In this document: in pieces, positions 37,058 through 50,300 of the stretch
Numbering within the stretch: position 1 is the first letter of the stretch
Layout: each line of letters starts with the position of its first letter
Source of the DNA: Ceratodon purpureus
Taxonomy: Eukaryota > Streptophyta > Bryopsida > Pseudoditrichales > Ditrichaceae
Direction: 5' to 3'
Length of the DNA: 64,000 bases
Assembly (NCBI GenBank): GCA_014871385.1
Contig: CM026426.1
Coordinates: 32,385,386-32,449,385, forward strand
Notes under the pieces: generated by a model
Seen by the model: only the letters and a program-made list of their open reading frames with translations
Databases searched by the model: none
Told to the model about the DNA's origin: nothing
Position numbers and translations under genes: made by a program

Positions 37058-39993
37058 TACTACTGGACATTAGCAGGTTCCTCTTGGGAGAAGTTGACTG
37101 CAACAATACAAAGTCGTTAAGTGCCTTGCCAGGTACCAACCTTGTTCAGCATTGACTTTGAAGTTTTGTTTATCGTTGGTACATTAGGCAGCATTAGAGA
37201 AGATAGTTTTGTCATGCATTTACGGTCGGAATGTACAAGGCATGGTTGTTGTTGATCTCCTCAAATCCGACGCGAGCAGAGGAGACCATACTTGTTTTCA
37301 AATATAATATATGATAACGCTCATGGTTTTAACTCATACTAGCATGATGTCCTTAGTTGTTGTTGTAATTCTCGGTGCCTTCCAGTGGTGTTACATGTAT
37401 ACGAGTCGCAAAATTAAGGATTTATCTTTCTTGCTTGTTATAATTTATACGTGAATTTGTCCCCTACTTTTTTGCAATGATACTGCATTCTTTTCTGAGA
37501 TGGAGTAGAAGGTATCCCATAGCATGTACACGTGCTGACAATGTACGATACCTTATCCGCCAGTGGAAGGAGACACGTCGCCTCAATAGAAGTGGTAGGA
37601 AAAGATTGCGAATCTTCAATGCCGATCTATGTGGCGGTGGAGAATCTCCTCTGATTGAAGAAGGTTTTCAATGACTTGAAGCACCGGAATCGTGTCTGCT
37701 TCGAGGTAGTGCTGGTAGTATTCTGTTTGAAGTTGGAACTTATGATGGCCAACGGAGCATTTCCTTTAGACGACGGGAGTGTACCGCTTCCATATGGACA
37801 AAGTGGCCACATGAATCAGGACTGTTGGGTATTCCTCTCCTCACAATCTATAAGTATATATAATCCATTCCATTTTTCTTAGGATTTTTCTTCTTAGTAG
37901 GGCGCAAGGCTGCTTGACGGAGTACAATGACTACATATCCCTTCCTAATAACTATGTTTTATTTAGCCGACATGACATGGATCTGACTCTTTCACGACAT
38001 CAAAGCGATTTGATCTTAAGCAAATTTGCCACATTTTATGGAGCAATGTTGGAACGGGAAAATGCCGACATCCGTGTCGAAGATGGAAGTGTCACACTAG
38101 GCAGTGGGTAAGGAAACCACTATGCCGTTGTTGCCTCCCCTCTTTTGGGCAGGGGATGACATTAGACGCCCCTGTTCGCACTAGGAGGTTGAAGTGCATC
38201 CACGATCCTGGTCATCCGATTAAGATGCATCGAGGAATGTTCTTGCTTGGAAATATCCTGTAAGTGGAATACCGTATTTGACATGGCTACATTCCGGGTC
38301 GAGGGAAATGAGTGACTTCATATTATCTCAATAACTGCAATGTAAGAATTCCACAAGCAATTGTCTGCGAAGGTACCACTCTCATCTCCATCCTAATTAT
38401 CCCAGGCATATGTCCGATAGGGTATAGTGATTGGTACCTTGTGGAGGTTTGTGATTCCGGGAATGGTTTGTTTTTGAGACGTCATTATAAGTCAAGAAAC
38501 ATCGGCTTCTGGTTCTTTCTGTATTGATTCATACAAAATTTACAGAATAAAGTTCCTTCGAGCCTAGCCAAGTATTTTCTAGTAAACATGAGTGTACTCC
38601 GTGTTTTAATCTTTGTTTTTTCATTAGGACTTCTACATATCTCCGTCTTGATACCGTGATACCCCGGTTGATATTGTAGTCACTGTGATATCCTGGTTGA
38701 TACTATAGTCTGGGTGGTCACCATGATATCAAGGTTGAAACTATGGTCGGACTGGTTCCAGCCAACTGCGGTCATGTCAGCTGACATGTTAACATACGTC
38801 TTTTCTATAGGTAGCCTAAGTAATGAGTACCTTTTTGACTGTGGGGCATCATGTCCGCCGTGGCATTCATCATTTAGAATGGATGCCGGCCAGTGGGGGC
38901 TCGGGATATGACATGCCTGATGGTAGAAGCATTCAGAGATGGGATTTGCAGTAACCCCTGCAAGATAAATTGACATGTTGGAGTCGCTGATGATTCCCCA
39001 TCAGCAAGTGGGGTGACAGGTATACAAAAAGGTGGGTGTATTTATACAGATCTTCTATCGTATACCCCGGGATTCATCAGTTCACTCCTCCGCATCACCC
39101 CTACATATTGGGCAAATGCAACACTGGTTTTTGCAATGCCGTATGTTATCCATGTTTTTGACGGCGCTCTGGGTGTTATGGAACTTAGTTGTTTGAGCTT
39201 CGTAGCGCACCTGGTGAGTACTCATTGGGCTGTTCATTCCATAGTCCACTTGGCTTTTGTCTTTGCATGTATGGGTTTGATTGCAGCCGATTGATCTCGC
39301 AAAATTCGGAGGCTGAACACATGTCCATGTTTCCCCGCTATGTCTTTCTCGTCAAGTTCCGTGGTTGGTATGGGTCGTGACTGAGCGTCCTCTTCCTTGA
39401 GATGGGGAATGATGTACTTGCTTTACGCGTTCTTATTTGTTCCTACCTCGCCATGGCTTTGGTGCAACGGCGGCATTCTTTGCGGCAGTTCTATGTAATT
39501 TTTTGACGAGCCCACTAGGTGGTGGTAGGATTGGCGATGGTATGAAACTTATTTTGCGTTTGTGATAGCTTCCGGACAGGGACACTGAGATAGAACCAGC
39601 GACACCGCTCACCAAGTACCCGTGTAATCCTTCGTACTTGGCGTGCGGATACTCCTCACGGTTGCGCATCGGAAACAACAAATTCTTACGGGCGAAGGTG
39701 AACTCTCGGGTAATGTTCTGTCCCCTCAAATCTCATTACCGTGCATGCTTGTTAGTCTTGCATTTACATACCAAACGAGCAGAGGGGAATTAGGTTCATT
39801 TAGATTGTGCGCTTTGCTGTGACATATATTGCTTATGTATTAGAGGTATTAGCGAGATAGGATAAAAGCTTTTGTGGATACTATGTAGTTGCTATCACCG
39901 CCTATGCTCTGTAGTCTAATTTTTGGATCCTTTCAAACATTCCCTTCAACGTTTTCCGGCATTGTGCAGGTGCAAGGTAAGCCATTTCGGAAG
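37058..39993. other. Interior of the CACTA-like region without a gene
   Basis: No recognised protein. At about 38640-38765 three imperfect units of roughly 40 bp repeat (GTGATACCCCGGTTGATATT, GTGATATCCTGGTTGATACT, ATGATATCAAGGTTGAAACT), each followed by AGTC or TGGTC-type ends. A minus-strand frame at 39433-39729 shows nothing identifiable. Confidence 0.35.
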
Positions 39994-41982
39994 ATGGTGA
40001 CCTCGAGAGGTATGTTTGCAACGAAGCCAAAGCTACCGCCGAGTTCAGCAGCGAGCGAAGAGGACTGAAGACCAGGTTCAATATGGTGGTTTGAGGAACA
40101 AGGATTGAATGCCTTTGGGTTCATACCGGGGACAAATCTCGGGAAGGATGTTTGTTCCAAACAAGATTACGAAGCGTTTTGGGGGAAAAAAAACTACAAC
40201 AACGGAGGGCGGTACAAAGGGAAGGTTTCCCCGCGCATGGTTAGGAGAATTTGCTACTTGTACCAGCGGGTTTCCAAAGGCCGATTGGAACCGCCGATGC
40301 CCTACCGTACCATTTTGGACGCAGCCTTCTAGCGGAGAGAAACGGCTATCCCATCAATTGGGCTGCGTACGCTTGGAAGATGACGCATAGGGGGACTGGT
40401 AACACCGTCCACTTGGGGGGATCGAGTCAGCATCTGCAGGACCTCACAAAGATGGGGGAGATTTTTGAATTCATTTTGCTGAAGGATCTCAGGAAGAGGA
40501 CGCCCGCAGGAATGTGGCCAAAGAATGAGGCGGCCGAGGAATCAGATGGAGAGGAGGGTAGGGACGATGATTGGGATGTGAATGTGCACTTCCCAGAAGA
40601 TGTTTTAAGCGATGGACAATTCAAGCCAGCGTCGAAGTACAAAATGCCAGCACCACCTCTGCGGAGATTTGTGTCGCTACGACTCACTATACCTACAAGT
40701 TTGTACTCTACCGGACCAGTTCATAGTTAGATGCGGGGATGTAATTGCTGTGGATGTCTATAATGTAACGTCATTCTGGATTCTGTACGCAACTTCATGA
40801 CTCACATTGCAAGCATGTACATGGCATTTGATAACGAGGAGAGAGTGATATTGTGCTTGGGAAGAGGACCTGCGACGATGCTGCACCTGCTCTATGTGGG
40901 GGACCGAGTGGACTCCAGGAAGCTCGGCTTGTGAAAGGAAGGATGGGATTTGGAGGTTGCGGCAAAGTAGACGACGGACCACGGGAGTTCATGTTCGAAA
41001 GAAACTTTCCACGCCGGGCCAGCCTTGGCTTCATGGTGAGAAGGACTCAAAGTTCGGAGGTTAATATCAAAACAATGTTGGTTTTTTTGCGGGCTCTACT
41101 ATTACATTGTGTGTGTCTACGGAATTTGTCAAAGGAGGTTGGAAATTCCCAGCCATGCATTGCTTTCGACCACTACGCATAATAGCATTCCCGGGAATTT
41201 CAATGTTGTTAGGATTGCGGTGGGTGTTTTGCACAGGGATACTGGTGAAACTGGAGGCCGAAGATGTGGAGGAGAAACCACAGCTTCTAGATGCGGGGAG
41301 ATGTTCCGGCAAATGTAAGGGTCCAGCGGTCGTAGGTAACAATGAAGTCAACCTCTTCAATATATTCCTCACATCATTTTCCACATGTCGATTACTAATG
41401 ACTCCAGCAAGTAGACTGAATTCAGTCACCCTTGTCTAACACATAAATGTTGTTGAATTCGCAGACCAGCCAATCGACAGTGAAGTGAAGGCTTTGACAG
41501 TGGAAGCCTGTCGAGAGTTCGTGCACCAGAAAGTGAAGAGGGAAAGAGTAGTGCTTGAAGAGAGAAAAGAAGAAACAGAACTCCTGCTCAAAGATTTTAA
41601 GAGAGAAGCAGGGGTGCTGCAATTGCTAGAGCACCAAGCATAGTACCTTCGGAGGCAGTACGAGCTTGACCTTGTAGTGCTGATAGAGAGGAAAGGGAGG
41701 CATGACAAGGTGGCCGGTACCGAGGTTGAGTTGGAAGCGGAAGAGCTGCAGGCGTTAGTGAAGAAGGTCAAGGCAGAAGACGCTTGCTACTATGCGTGGA
41801 AGGACACGAGGGCCCTAGGGGATAAATTAGCGGAAGCGAAGGACAAGATGATGCATCTTGCAAACATCTCCGCCGGATGGGAAGTTGAAATCGATCAAAT
41901 TTCAACCTCGTTGTTTCAGGAGTTGATGCGAGGGGACATATCAGAGGAGGAGGCAATTAAAAATGCAGGCGTGGAGTGCTGA
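39994..41982 (+). pseudogene. Globular plus coiled-coil accessory gene in the CACTA-like region
   Basis: ATG at 39994. A TGA near 40065 interrupts an otherwise continuous frame (SEED, stop, RPGSIWWFEEQG). A +1 shift near 40330 joins DAAF to LAERNGYPINWAAYAWKM, followed by an acidic stretch (ESDGEEGRDDDWD). A later exon begins after GAATTCGCAG at 41463 and is a long Glu/Lys/Leu coiled coil broken by TAG at 41641, ending with TGA at 41980. Family not recognised. The segment around VSPRMVRRI and INWAAYAWKM is loosely like VSPALLKEL and VDWCAFGAD in the gene at 15366, which suggests a shared accessory protein type; this needs a profile comparison. Confidence 0.45.
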
Positions 41983-44635
41983 TGCAACATCGTAGACTGT
42001 GACTATCCATACAAGGTAGACAATACGCACAAAAGTATGTGAGGATGTGCCCGAAGTCAAATTCAGAGGACGTCCGTATCAATGGCACCTCAGCCCGTAG
42101 CGCCGAGTACTCTACAGCGGTGGAAGTCTTGAATGGAGGCAATCTAGGACTAGATTGCGGGACATACACAAATATAGTAAATGGTCGTTGTTCATTGAGT
42201 TTTTTGTACATTTCCTTCTAGGGTCCATGTTAGGATGTTGAATTTTGTAGAAGGATTCGGGTGTAAATGTAGGGGTATTCATAGGGAATAGCATCACAGT
42301 TTTTTAAATGACATAGACTTGATGCCATCATCAAATAGACAACAATCGACTAGACTCAGTCAGAACTTTGTGTTGGCCAGAGTGTTAAGCAAAATAATAT
42401 CAAGGAGTATTCAGAGTTAAACAGTTATGGAGTACTATCCTTCATGATTGTATATTGCATTGTTTGGATGAGTTGGCGAGTAAATAATACCAAGCGTTAC
42501 CTGGACCCCAGATGTATGCATGTCCTCAAGGAGAACCTACATAGATGAAACAGAGAATATCTTGGAGTCGTTGGTCGATGGAGGGTGCGAACACTCGAGC
42601 ACGCCAACCCCTAGTTTCAAAGTCCTGGAAAAAAATAAATAAATAAATGAGAGAAAAAGGTTAGAAATCCATTAAAAAAAAAGTGAAGAAGTAAGACTTG
42701 GAAGTAGAGTATGAACCGGAACCCATCCCCGCATTTCCAGTGAAGAATGAACCCACAAGACATACCATTTTCACATCGACTAAAACTTACCATGGAGCCC
42801 GGCCGGAATTAACACTGAATACCGATGGCATTACGAGATTAGAGTAGTGGTCAATATACATTTTAGGACTCCGTTTTAACATCCCCTTGGTAGCAACATT
42901 TGCGATCGGAAAAGGACAAAATCGTATGAAGTCTCGACGTTGACTTGGTCCGACTTACGAGCACATTTGGATTGTATAGGTCATTCAATACCGCGAGTGG
43001 AAGATTTTTGGAAAGTGACCATCCCGCTCGAGAGATAAAACCCGTTATTGTGGTAGTGCTTATTATTTTTTATGACATTATTTTTGCTATAATTTTCCAT
43101 CAATCGGACTAACAAACTCGAGGCCATTGATAGGGAGTACAATTCTCTGAAAGAGAGCCGGAATTTAGAGTGTCAAGCGTACAGAGTCCAATTTCAACAT
43201 AGACACCTTGGGCGGCCCGTTCCTACCTCAAACACCAAGTTATAATATGGGCAAGTTGTATCGTGGGCACCTCCGCACCGGCATTTGGACAGGCCCCCAT
43301 TGACAGTCCATTTGATCACATCGATCGTAGTGCAATTGACACTAACATCGAGCGCAACGGCGAAGAGGAGGACCAGCCCCGATAAGTGGCGGTTACTCGC
43401 GTCCACGAGTTTGAGGCTAATCTGCCCAGGCCAAAAGATGATGCACATAACGACGACAACGAATTTGAAGATGACCCCGAATTAGACCTTCGCGATATCT
43501 AGCTCACGAACTACCATGCTTGGACTAGAGACGTAGATGTAACAACGACATACGTGAACAATATATGCACATATATCCGTTGCATCACTGCATGCCTTCC
43601 GAATTCAAAGAGAGCCAGGGTTGTTCATGGAACATAAGGACCGGACCGTCCGTCCGGTCCGCTCGACCGTCCGTAAAGGGTCATGTCCGGTCCATAAGAG
43701 AATATTCGAGCATATTCGAGCATATTTGAGAAAAAATTATGAATATTCATAGAATATGTCCGATTTTCACCCCGGACCGACCGGTCCGTCCGTGTCTGGA
43801 AATTTTGCCCATGTCCGTCCGTTATGACAACCCTGAAGAGAGCAGTATCGACCACCACATGTGGGTCAATTGCAATTGCGACGACTGCACCGATTATCGA
43901 ACTTTGGCTTCTACACCGACAACAATAAGCAGAAGCCGCTCTGAATTTTAATGCGTGCATATCTTTACAGATTAGAAACTGTCCTACACGTTGACTTCGG
44001 AATTTCTATCCCACGTCAAAATTTACAACGTTTTCTTTACACACATCGTGGGCCAGCAATGATTGAGTCAGATGTGAGATTTTAAAGACCGCGATTGGCT
44101 GAACAGAAGTTGGTTCATGACGTACCCTAGACCCAGCGGCGCGACTCTCTAGTCGCCCTGGACACGTCTCGACTAGTGATTACTGCAATCGGATCAAAGA
44201 CAACTGAGAGTTACATCGTATGCGCTTAATTCCTAAACAACATAACATGTCTCTGTACAAATTAAAATATGGTGTATTTTGGTTGTATTTGAATGAATCC
44301 ATGTCTCAAATGGATTTGAGATCAAATCTATAATTGGAACTTAGATCAAAGTGGCTCTAGTGAGCCGTTGGAATTTCAATTTAGATATTCTTCAATGTTG
44401 TCAATCTAAAGTATGCTAAATATTCTGCACCGTAACTTCTACCCTAAAGGCACTTACACTGCAAGGAAATGAGTCGTTTTCCATTCGATAAAGCAGTGAA
44501 ACTACGCCATGTTGAGAAAAATCAGTCAATTCGGTCATAACAGACAATTTTGGGGCCCCTCTTCTCTGCGATGATTGATTGTGTACTCACTCAACCGCAT
44601 TCTCATGAATGAGAAACAACGGGTTTGCTGCTAGT
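41983..44635. other. Intergenic; includes a CGGTCCG-rich patch
   Basis: No gene supported. From 43640 to 43825 the sequence repeats CGGTCCG, CCGTCCG and GGACCG in both orientations around an AT-rich centre with ATATTCGAGC duplicated at about 43710. The rest is ordinary AT-rich sequence. Confidence 0.4.
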
Positions 44636-44822
44636 GTTAAACCGAGTGTCCGGATATATAAGGCCGGGACAAACTCTGCACCATTTGGAACCCTACTCCT
44701 GTGAAGTCTCTCCACCTCTCTCGGAGCTCTCAAGGAATCAGAGCAATAGTTCAAGCTATTTTCACTCCGAAGTTAGAAGGGGGAGGTAACCTCGGGAGTG
44801 AGTGGGGGAGTACCGGTTTAAA
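44636..44822 (+). repeat. 187-bp TATA-containing repeat, left copy
   Basis: Begins GTTAAACCGAG and has TATATAA at 44655, then CCATTTGGAACCCTA, TCTCTCCACCTCTCTCGG and GGGAGGTAACCTCGG, ending ACCGGTTTA. It matches 51767-51953 in the same orientation over exactly the same length, roughly three-quarters identical by eye. TATA followed by a leader-like region suggests LTR U3/R or a mobile promoter fragment. Confidence 0.75.
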
Positions 44823-47396
44823 GGGATTTAAATAGCGGCAAATCCCTTGACATTGATGCGGCTTTAAATCAAACTTTGTTTTATCAAGTCTTCCTTCACT
44901 CCTCCCTGCGCAGGACGTGCATTCCTCAACGCTTCCTCAACGCTTGAACATGAATTTCGTTTGATACAAAACTCATGAAAAGCCCAAGCATCAAATCACT
45001 CCCCCAAGAGCTCAGCTTCCTTCTCTGACCATGCATACCCCGCGACAAAGTCAATGACACCCCGCCATATCTGAAACAGACAATTGCCCTCCGTCACTTT
45101 GTACTTTCTTCGTTCGCCTCCTTCGCGTTTCTCCCATCCCCTGTCGTCGTCGTCGAAGCTGCCAATTCCGTCGACGAAGGTATCAACATTCTTCGTCGAT
45201 ATGGGTACTCAGAGCCAAAATCGTTACCAGTTCCATTACCTGCAAAAAAATTCGGTAATACGAATCTAAAACGTACCCCACGCCAGTGATAGAAAAGTAA
45301 ACGATTTTGAGTATACATCCCTACAGTTCAGTAGACAACAGGATCGATGACTTCTACAAGACGTACGCGGAAAACTGTCTCTTCCCACAGTATCAACACT
45401 TTCCGTAGACTCCAAAGACCAAAATCTACGCTTTTCTCGATAATTCCGATTTTGAGGTCGTCGCAGTCGTCGCAATCGCCATCGCCATCGCCGAAGTCGC
45501 TCTTTTTCGCTCAGCTTTCGCTATGATGATGTTGACCGTCATCATCATCACTGTCTCTGTCTAACGGGAACACAAGCTTCTCACACTTCTGTTCAGTCTC
45601 CACTCCATCTTTCCACAAACATTACCTCATGAGTCATCACCCACCTCATACTTACGAGCTCACTCATGATCGGCGTACCCTTTCATCTTTGACGCCGTCT
45701 CACTTGGCGGTACCATCTATTAATTTTCAGAGGTATCGGTTTTCCAGTCGGGAAGGAGGTTATCCATATCGAGAATTTTTTCTTTCGTTTTCCGTATTTT
45801 TGTGAATTTTTCTAATTCTTGAGATTTAATTATTTCATTTCGTTTTCCATATCTTTGTGAATTTTTCTAATTCTTGAGATTTTCGAGGTTTTTGAGATTT
45901 TTGGATATTTTTTTATTTAAAACTTTTTTGGGGTTTGGCGAGAGTCTTGTAGCACGGTGCGCAGAGGTTGGTGAGGAGAGTTTTCGGAATTGTGGAGGGT
46001 AGGCTACTGTTAGTCTAGAACTGGACTCGAGTATTGGCGTCTCGCTGCATTGTACTTTGTGTGGTGTGTTAGACTGCCCTTCTTTTTTTGGTTCCCTGGC
46101 AGTTCTCGAGTGATCGTTTCATGTCGAGGGTGTCGCTTCTTTGACGGGGTGTATCAGATAGACGCCTTGTTCGGTGTCATGTCTGTGTGTGTCTGTCAAC
46201 GGAGTATAGTATCGTGTCACCTTGTTGACATTGTGGCAGGTTGTCCGAGTCTGGGAAGGTACATCGATTCTTCACACATTGAGTCATGTGACTTATATCG
46301 ACGCATTGCTTTCGAAAAGCAGAAGTGAACCTGAGCCTTTGTTCCTTAATCCCCCGAAAGCCCACCTCCCTCACTCATTTAGTCGGCATCTATCTACTGT
46401 TAGTGGGTTTATCGTCTGCTTTTTCTCGTTCTCTTTACCTATTTGGTTTCTTCTTCCGACTCCTTCTGAACAACCCATCGACAGGCAGTTTCAATGATTT
46501 GAGGTGTGGTAAATGTTCTTCTGTTGATTGCTGGTGCTCTCTCTCGCGCTCTATCAAAGCCAATGCTCGGCATTCGTTACACACAATCAACAACTTAGTG
46601 ACCGATTTGAATCACTCAACAACAGTTCGGGACTCTGCTCCTGTCGGTGGTCGATCCAAGCACCCCCAGGCCTTATCAAACTTGGGGTTTTCGGGATTTT
46701 CCTCTCACAAGGCGGGCGAGTTCTATTACATTGAAGCTGGCCTAATTTACTGTTCGCTTTGTCACAGTGTTTGCGTTGTCAATGCGACTCGGATCTCACC
46801 CCACTGCGTCCAAATTTAGAACCTGTTGCGTCCAGAATATCCGCGTTCAACAGTAGTAGAGTTTATCTAATTGAGGGAAGGTTAGCGATATTCCTTCGTC
46901 GATGCTTTTTGTCTTTCATCGACATTGGGTTCAACATGGGGGTTTGTGGTGGTTTCTTTGGTTAGGGTTGAGTTGATATTGCAGCTGGTGCTTCTCGTGC
47001 TCGTTGTTTGGCTGACTAGAAGATCTTTAAATTCCATCTCTTTGCAGGAAGTGGAACTCAACAAAAAGAGCATCTTGTTTACAATGTCAAATGCCACTAG
47101 CTTAAGTAAGAAGCCCGCTTTCCCCAGTACACCCACTGGTTCATTGGATTTCTTAAAGGTGCTAGAATCCCGAGCGTAACAGACTTACGCACTGTTATTA
47201 TGTGGAGGTTTGGTCTCGTCAAAGAGGCACTAAATGTAGCAATCTCTCTGAGATTTAGTCGGCGACTTGGACTATCCTCCAAGTTAGGCCGGAGCTTTGA
47301 AATGTATCCTGCACAGTTGCAATGATAGCGATAGCCTTGGACTTGAAACCTAAACGGCTTGATATGGCCTTTTGTTTGATTCTTTCAGACAGAGGA
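44823..47396. other. Upstream region of the SGS3-like gene
   Basis: Contains short GTCGTC/ATCGCC microsatellite runs near 45145 and 45455-45490, and T-rich sequence at 45780-45925. A CAG acceptor at 47388, eight bases before the proposed ATG, implies at least one upstream 5'-UTR exon. TTTGCAG at 47047 and an AAG|GTGC donor at 47158 may bound another. The reading frames at 46050-47180 have no protein-like features. Confidence 0.4.
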
Positions 47397-50300
47397 ATGA
47401 GTTACAGTCCAGGTTTGTCAGAGTCGAGTTGGAACGTGGATCCAGGTATTGGAAACTAGTTTCAATTCAATTCAGTTTTTGGATGGAATTAGAATGGACA
47501 ATGGATCACAAGACAAATAATCAGGTTAACCATCGGTTTGTGAAGTTGCTGCAGGGCCATCGCAACCGTTGAACGGATGGGACGACCCGGTGGATGGATG
47601 GGAGCTCCAGCCTTCCTACAACAGTGGCTACGGCGAGTACAACAACAACGGCAAGGCGCCCTTCGACACGGCCTCCAACGGCTCCAGCTCGTTCACAAAG
47701 GTAAAATCGCGCAAGGGGGGTATGAACCGGCAGGAGTATTCGACACCGCCCCACCCCGGTGGACGAGGAGGACGAGGAGGACGAGGAGCAGGTCGAGGAG
47801 GGGGAACGGCTAACCGAGGAGGGCGAGGAGGCCGAGGCGGGACTTTCATCGGCGGGCGAGGAGGGGCGAAGTCGCAACTGCAGGGCGCTTGGGGCCAGAG
47901 CAACAACAATTTTAGGCAGTACGAGGATTACGGCGGTGGTGCGCGGGGATGGGAGGCGAATGGTGGGGGATGCCAAGCGCCGTCGTGGAGTCCTGAGAAC
48001 GGATGGCAACAAGTGGGTGGGAACAACGGAGGTTTGTCCGAGAGCTCATCTCGAAGTGCACCGAGCAAGGGATCTAACAACGCTTGGCATCAGGGCTCTA
48101 GGGCATCGTCGACGGGCAGCAATCTTGGGCAGCAAGCTGGGGACACGGGGGGTGGCAACGTTGAGGTGTATGACTACCCAGCGAGCCCTTTCTCGGACAG
48201 CCAGTGCTCGGATCTGGATCATGTGGAGGATGATAGTGATGATGCGTTCTTCAGCGACGATTCGTATATACAGGAGAGTCATGAGGATCAGAAAAAAATT
48301 AAGTGGTTCCGCGACTTCTTCCAGGATCTTGATAGCATGAACAATGACCAGCTGAATGAGCACGACCGGCAGTGGCACTGCCCGGCCTGCAAGGGCGGTC
48401 CGGGGGCCATTGACTGGTTCCGAGGACTAGCTCCTCTCGCCACCCACGCGCGCACCATGAGGTCGCGGAGAGTGAAGCTCCACCGAAAGTTTGCGGAGGT
48501 TTTGGAGGAGGAGTTGCGTACTCGGCGCTCGGGAGCGCCTTGCGTGGAGAGCGTTCAAGGCGTGTTCGGAAAGTGGAAGGGAGTAAACGACGAGAGGGAT
48601 TCCCGACAGCAGCTCGTCATCTGGCCTCCCATTTTGGTCATTCAGAATACGCAGCTCGATCAAGACGACGAAGGCAAAGTATGTGCATCTCAGAACATGA
48701 TTTTATTCCTTTCTTCACCCGTCCATAGTAGAAATTGTCTCAAATATATGTGTACTGCTGAATTACCATGATTATCTTGTTTAAGACATTTGAAGTAAGC
48801 AGCTGGACAGAGATTTTGGATGCTTTTTGTGTCAGTTTTTGCTGTGAATGAGAGTCTAGGGCTTTGATGTTGATAGAAGTGGTCGACATGTTCTCTTCTT
48901 GCAGTGGATTGGGATGGGTAACAAGGAGCTGCTGGACATGTTTAAGGATTACAACCCATTGAAGCCTCGTCATGCTTACGGTCCGCTGGGTCACCGAGGA
49001 ATGAGCCTGCTCATATTTTCGGATTCGCCAGCTGGTTATCACGATGCAGTTCGTTTGAGCAATCATTTCATCAACTTGCGGAGAGGACGAGACGACTGGC
49101 ACCGCCCGAGTAAGCTCATATTTCGTCCTGGCGGTAACCGAATTCTCTACGGCTACTTGGCTGTGAAAGAAGACCTGGATATTTTCAACCGACACAGCAA
49201 AGGTACGGGATTCATCGGCCTCCAATTGATCATGCATTGATACTTCCATTGAAATTCCTTGAATGGACTGCTTAGGTTTCGAACGGAAGTGTCTTGAATT
49301 TATGAAGTACAGTTTGCAATTCTGAAACTCAAACCTTGTCAGACTTCTAACCGAAATTAGTCAGACCTTACATATTTGGATGTATTTATTTTTAATGAAA
49401 AATACTAGTTCTAGACCTGATCTGGAATATGAACTCGTAATCTACATGATTTTGGGCTAGTTAAAAGAAGGGTGTTTCTTCACAAGGTTGAACTATTGCT
49501 AAAGTTGCCATTACTACTATTTTCACTTGTTTTTTCAAATTTGTCTTGGCTGCGACTGCTGGCTGACGTTAATGTGGCGATGAGCAGGGAAGACGCTGGT
49601 GAAGTACGAAGTGCGGAAGCTGCAGGAGGTAGTAGTGGAGCCAATGCAGCGGATGGAGCAAGAGAATCAGCAGATGCAGTCTCTACAGAACGAGCACAAC
49701 ACTCTCAAGAAGACTGTCTCCGAGACCTCCAGAATTCTAGAGCTTCGTGGGGAGGAGCTTCAAATCCTGCGAGATCGGGCTGAGAAGCAGCACGCTGAAA
49801 ACAAGCGGCAGGTAAATTATCTGCGAGTGTTTACTGGTATGGCAACATTTTGATCAAGTGAATAATGAGAATGTAACACACTTTTTCTGTTGTCTTGTTT
49901 TCTTTCTTCAGCTAGCTGATATGGAGGAGTTTTATCAACAAGAAAGTGCTCAGTGGGCGGATGATCTTGCGACTAAGAACAGTGAAATGCAGAAGTTCAG
50001 AGACGACTTTGACAAGATATATTCCAGTCGGTGCCAAGAGCTGGAAGCCCAGCGTTCTAGTCTTCCGAATAACCAGGAACAGCAAACTTTGTAAGATTTG
50101 GCAACTTACACGTTTACAAGCCTTGACCTTTTTTTTTTACCTTTGAAAATGGTCTTTTAGCCATGTCACATGATTCGCGAATCTTGTCTTAGGATAAAAT
50201 TTTGGCCACTGGGTGCAATGGTTGACAAATATGAGCAATTACAATCGAGATTATTTTTGATACCTCAGAAGGTTTGGGTTTATGGTTTGACAAGCTTTTT

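Larger units (their letters stand above)
28899..42000. mobile_element. Decayed CACTA (En/Spm)-like element, borders not found
   Basis: Groups the divergent TnpA-like gene (28899-30669, -), the TNP2-like gene (32163-37057, +) and the globular/coiled-coil gene (39994-41982, +). TNP2 homology is clear; grouping the others is inference from adjacency. No convincing CACTA..TAGTG end pair was found by eye, so these borders are only those of the genes. Confidence 0.5.

Noticed and set aside
15366..41643. In-frame TAG/TGA as reassigned sense codons
   Set aside because: All stop types occur, only in element genes, alongside frameshifts; the SGS3-like gene has no internal stop in 685 codons and ends at a normal TAG.
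28540..44640. CACTA/TAGTG ends for the TNP2 element
   Set aside because: Scattered CACTA and TAGTG strings exist, but no pair has longer inverted similarity or a 3-bp duplication.
46925..47179. A start for SGS3 at 47084 (MSNATSLS)
   Set aside because: The exon would end in phase 0 at 47158 while the acceptor at 47555 needs phase 1; the ATG at 47397 fits.
47577..48378. Long alternative frames over the Gly/Arg region of the SGS3-like gene
   Set aside because: They are shadows of the real frame, caused by GGA/CGA repeats; only the annotated frame has the zf-XS and XS motifs.
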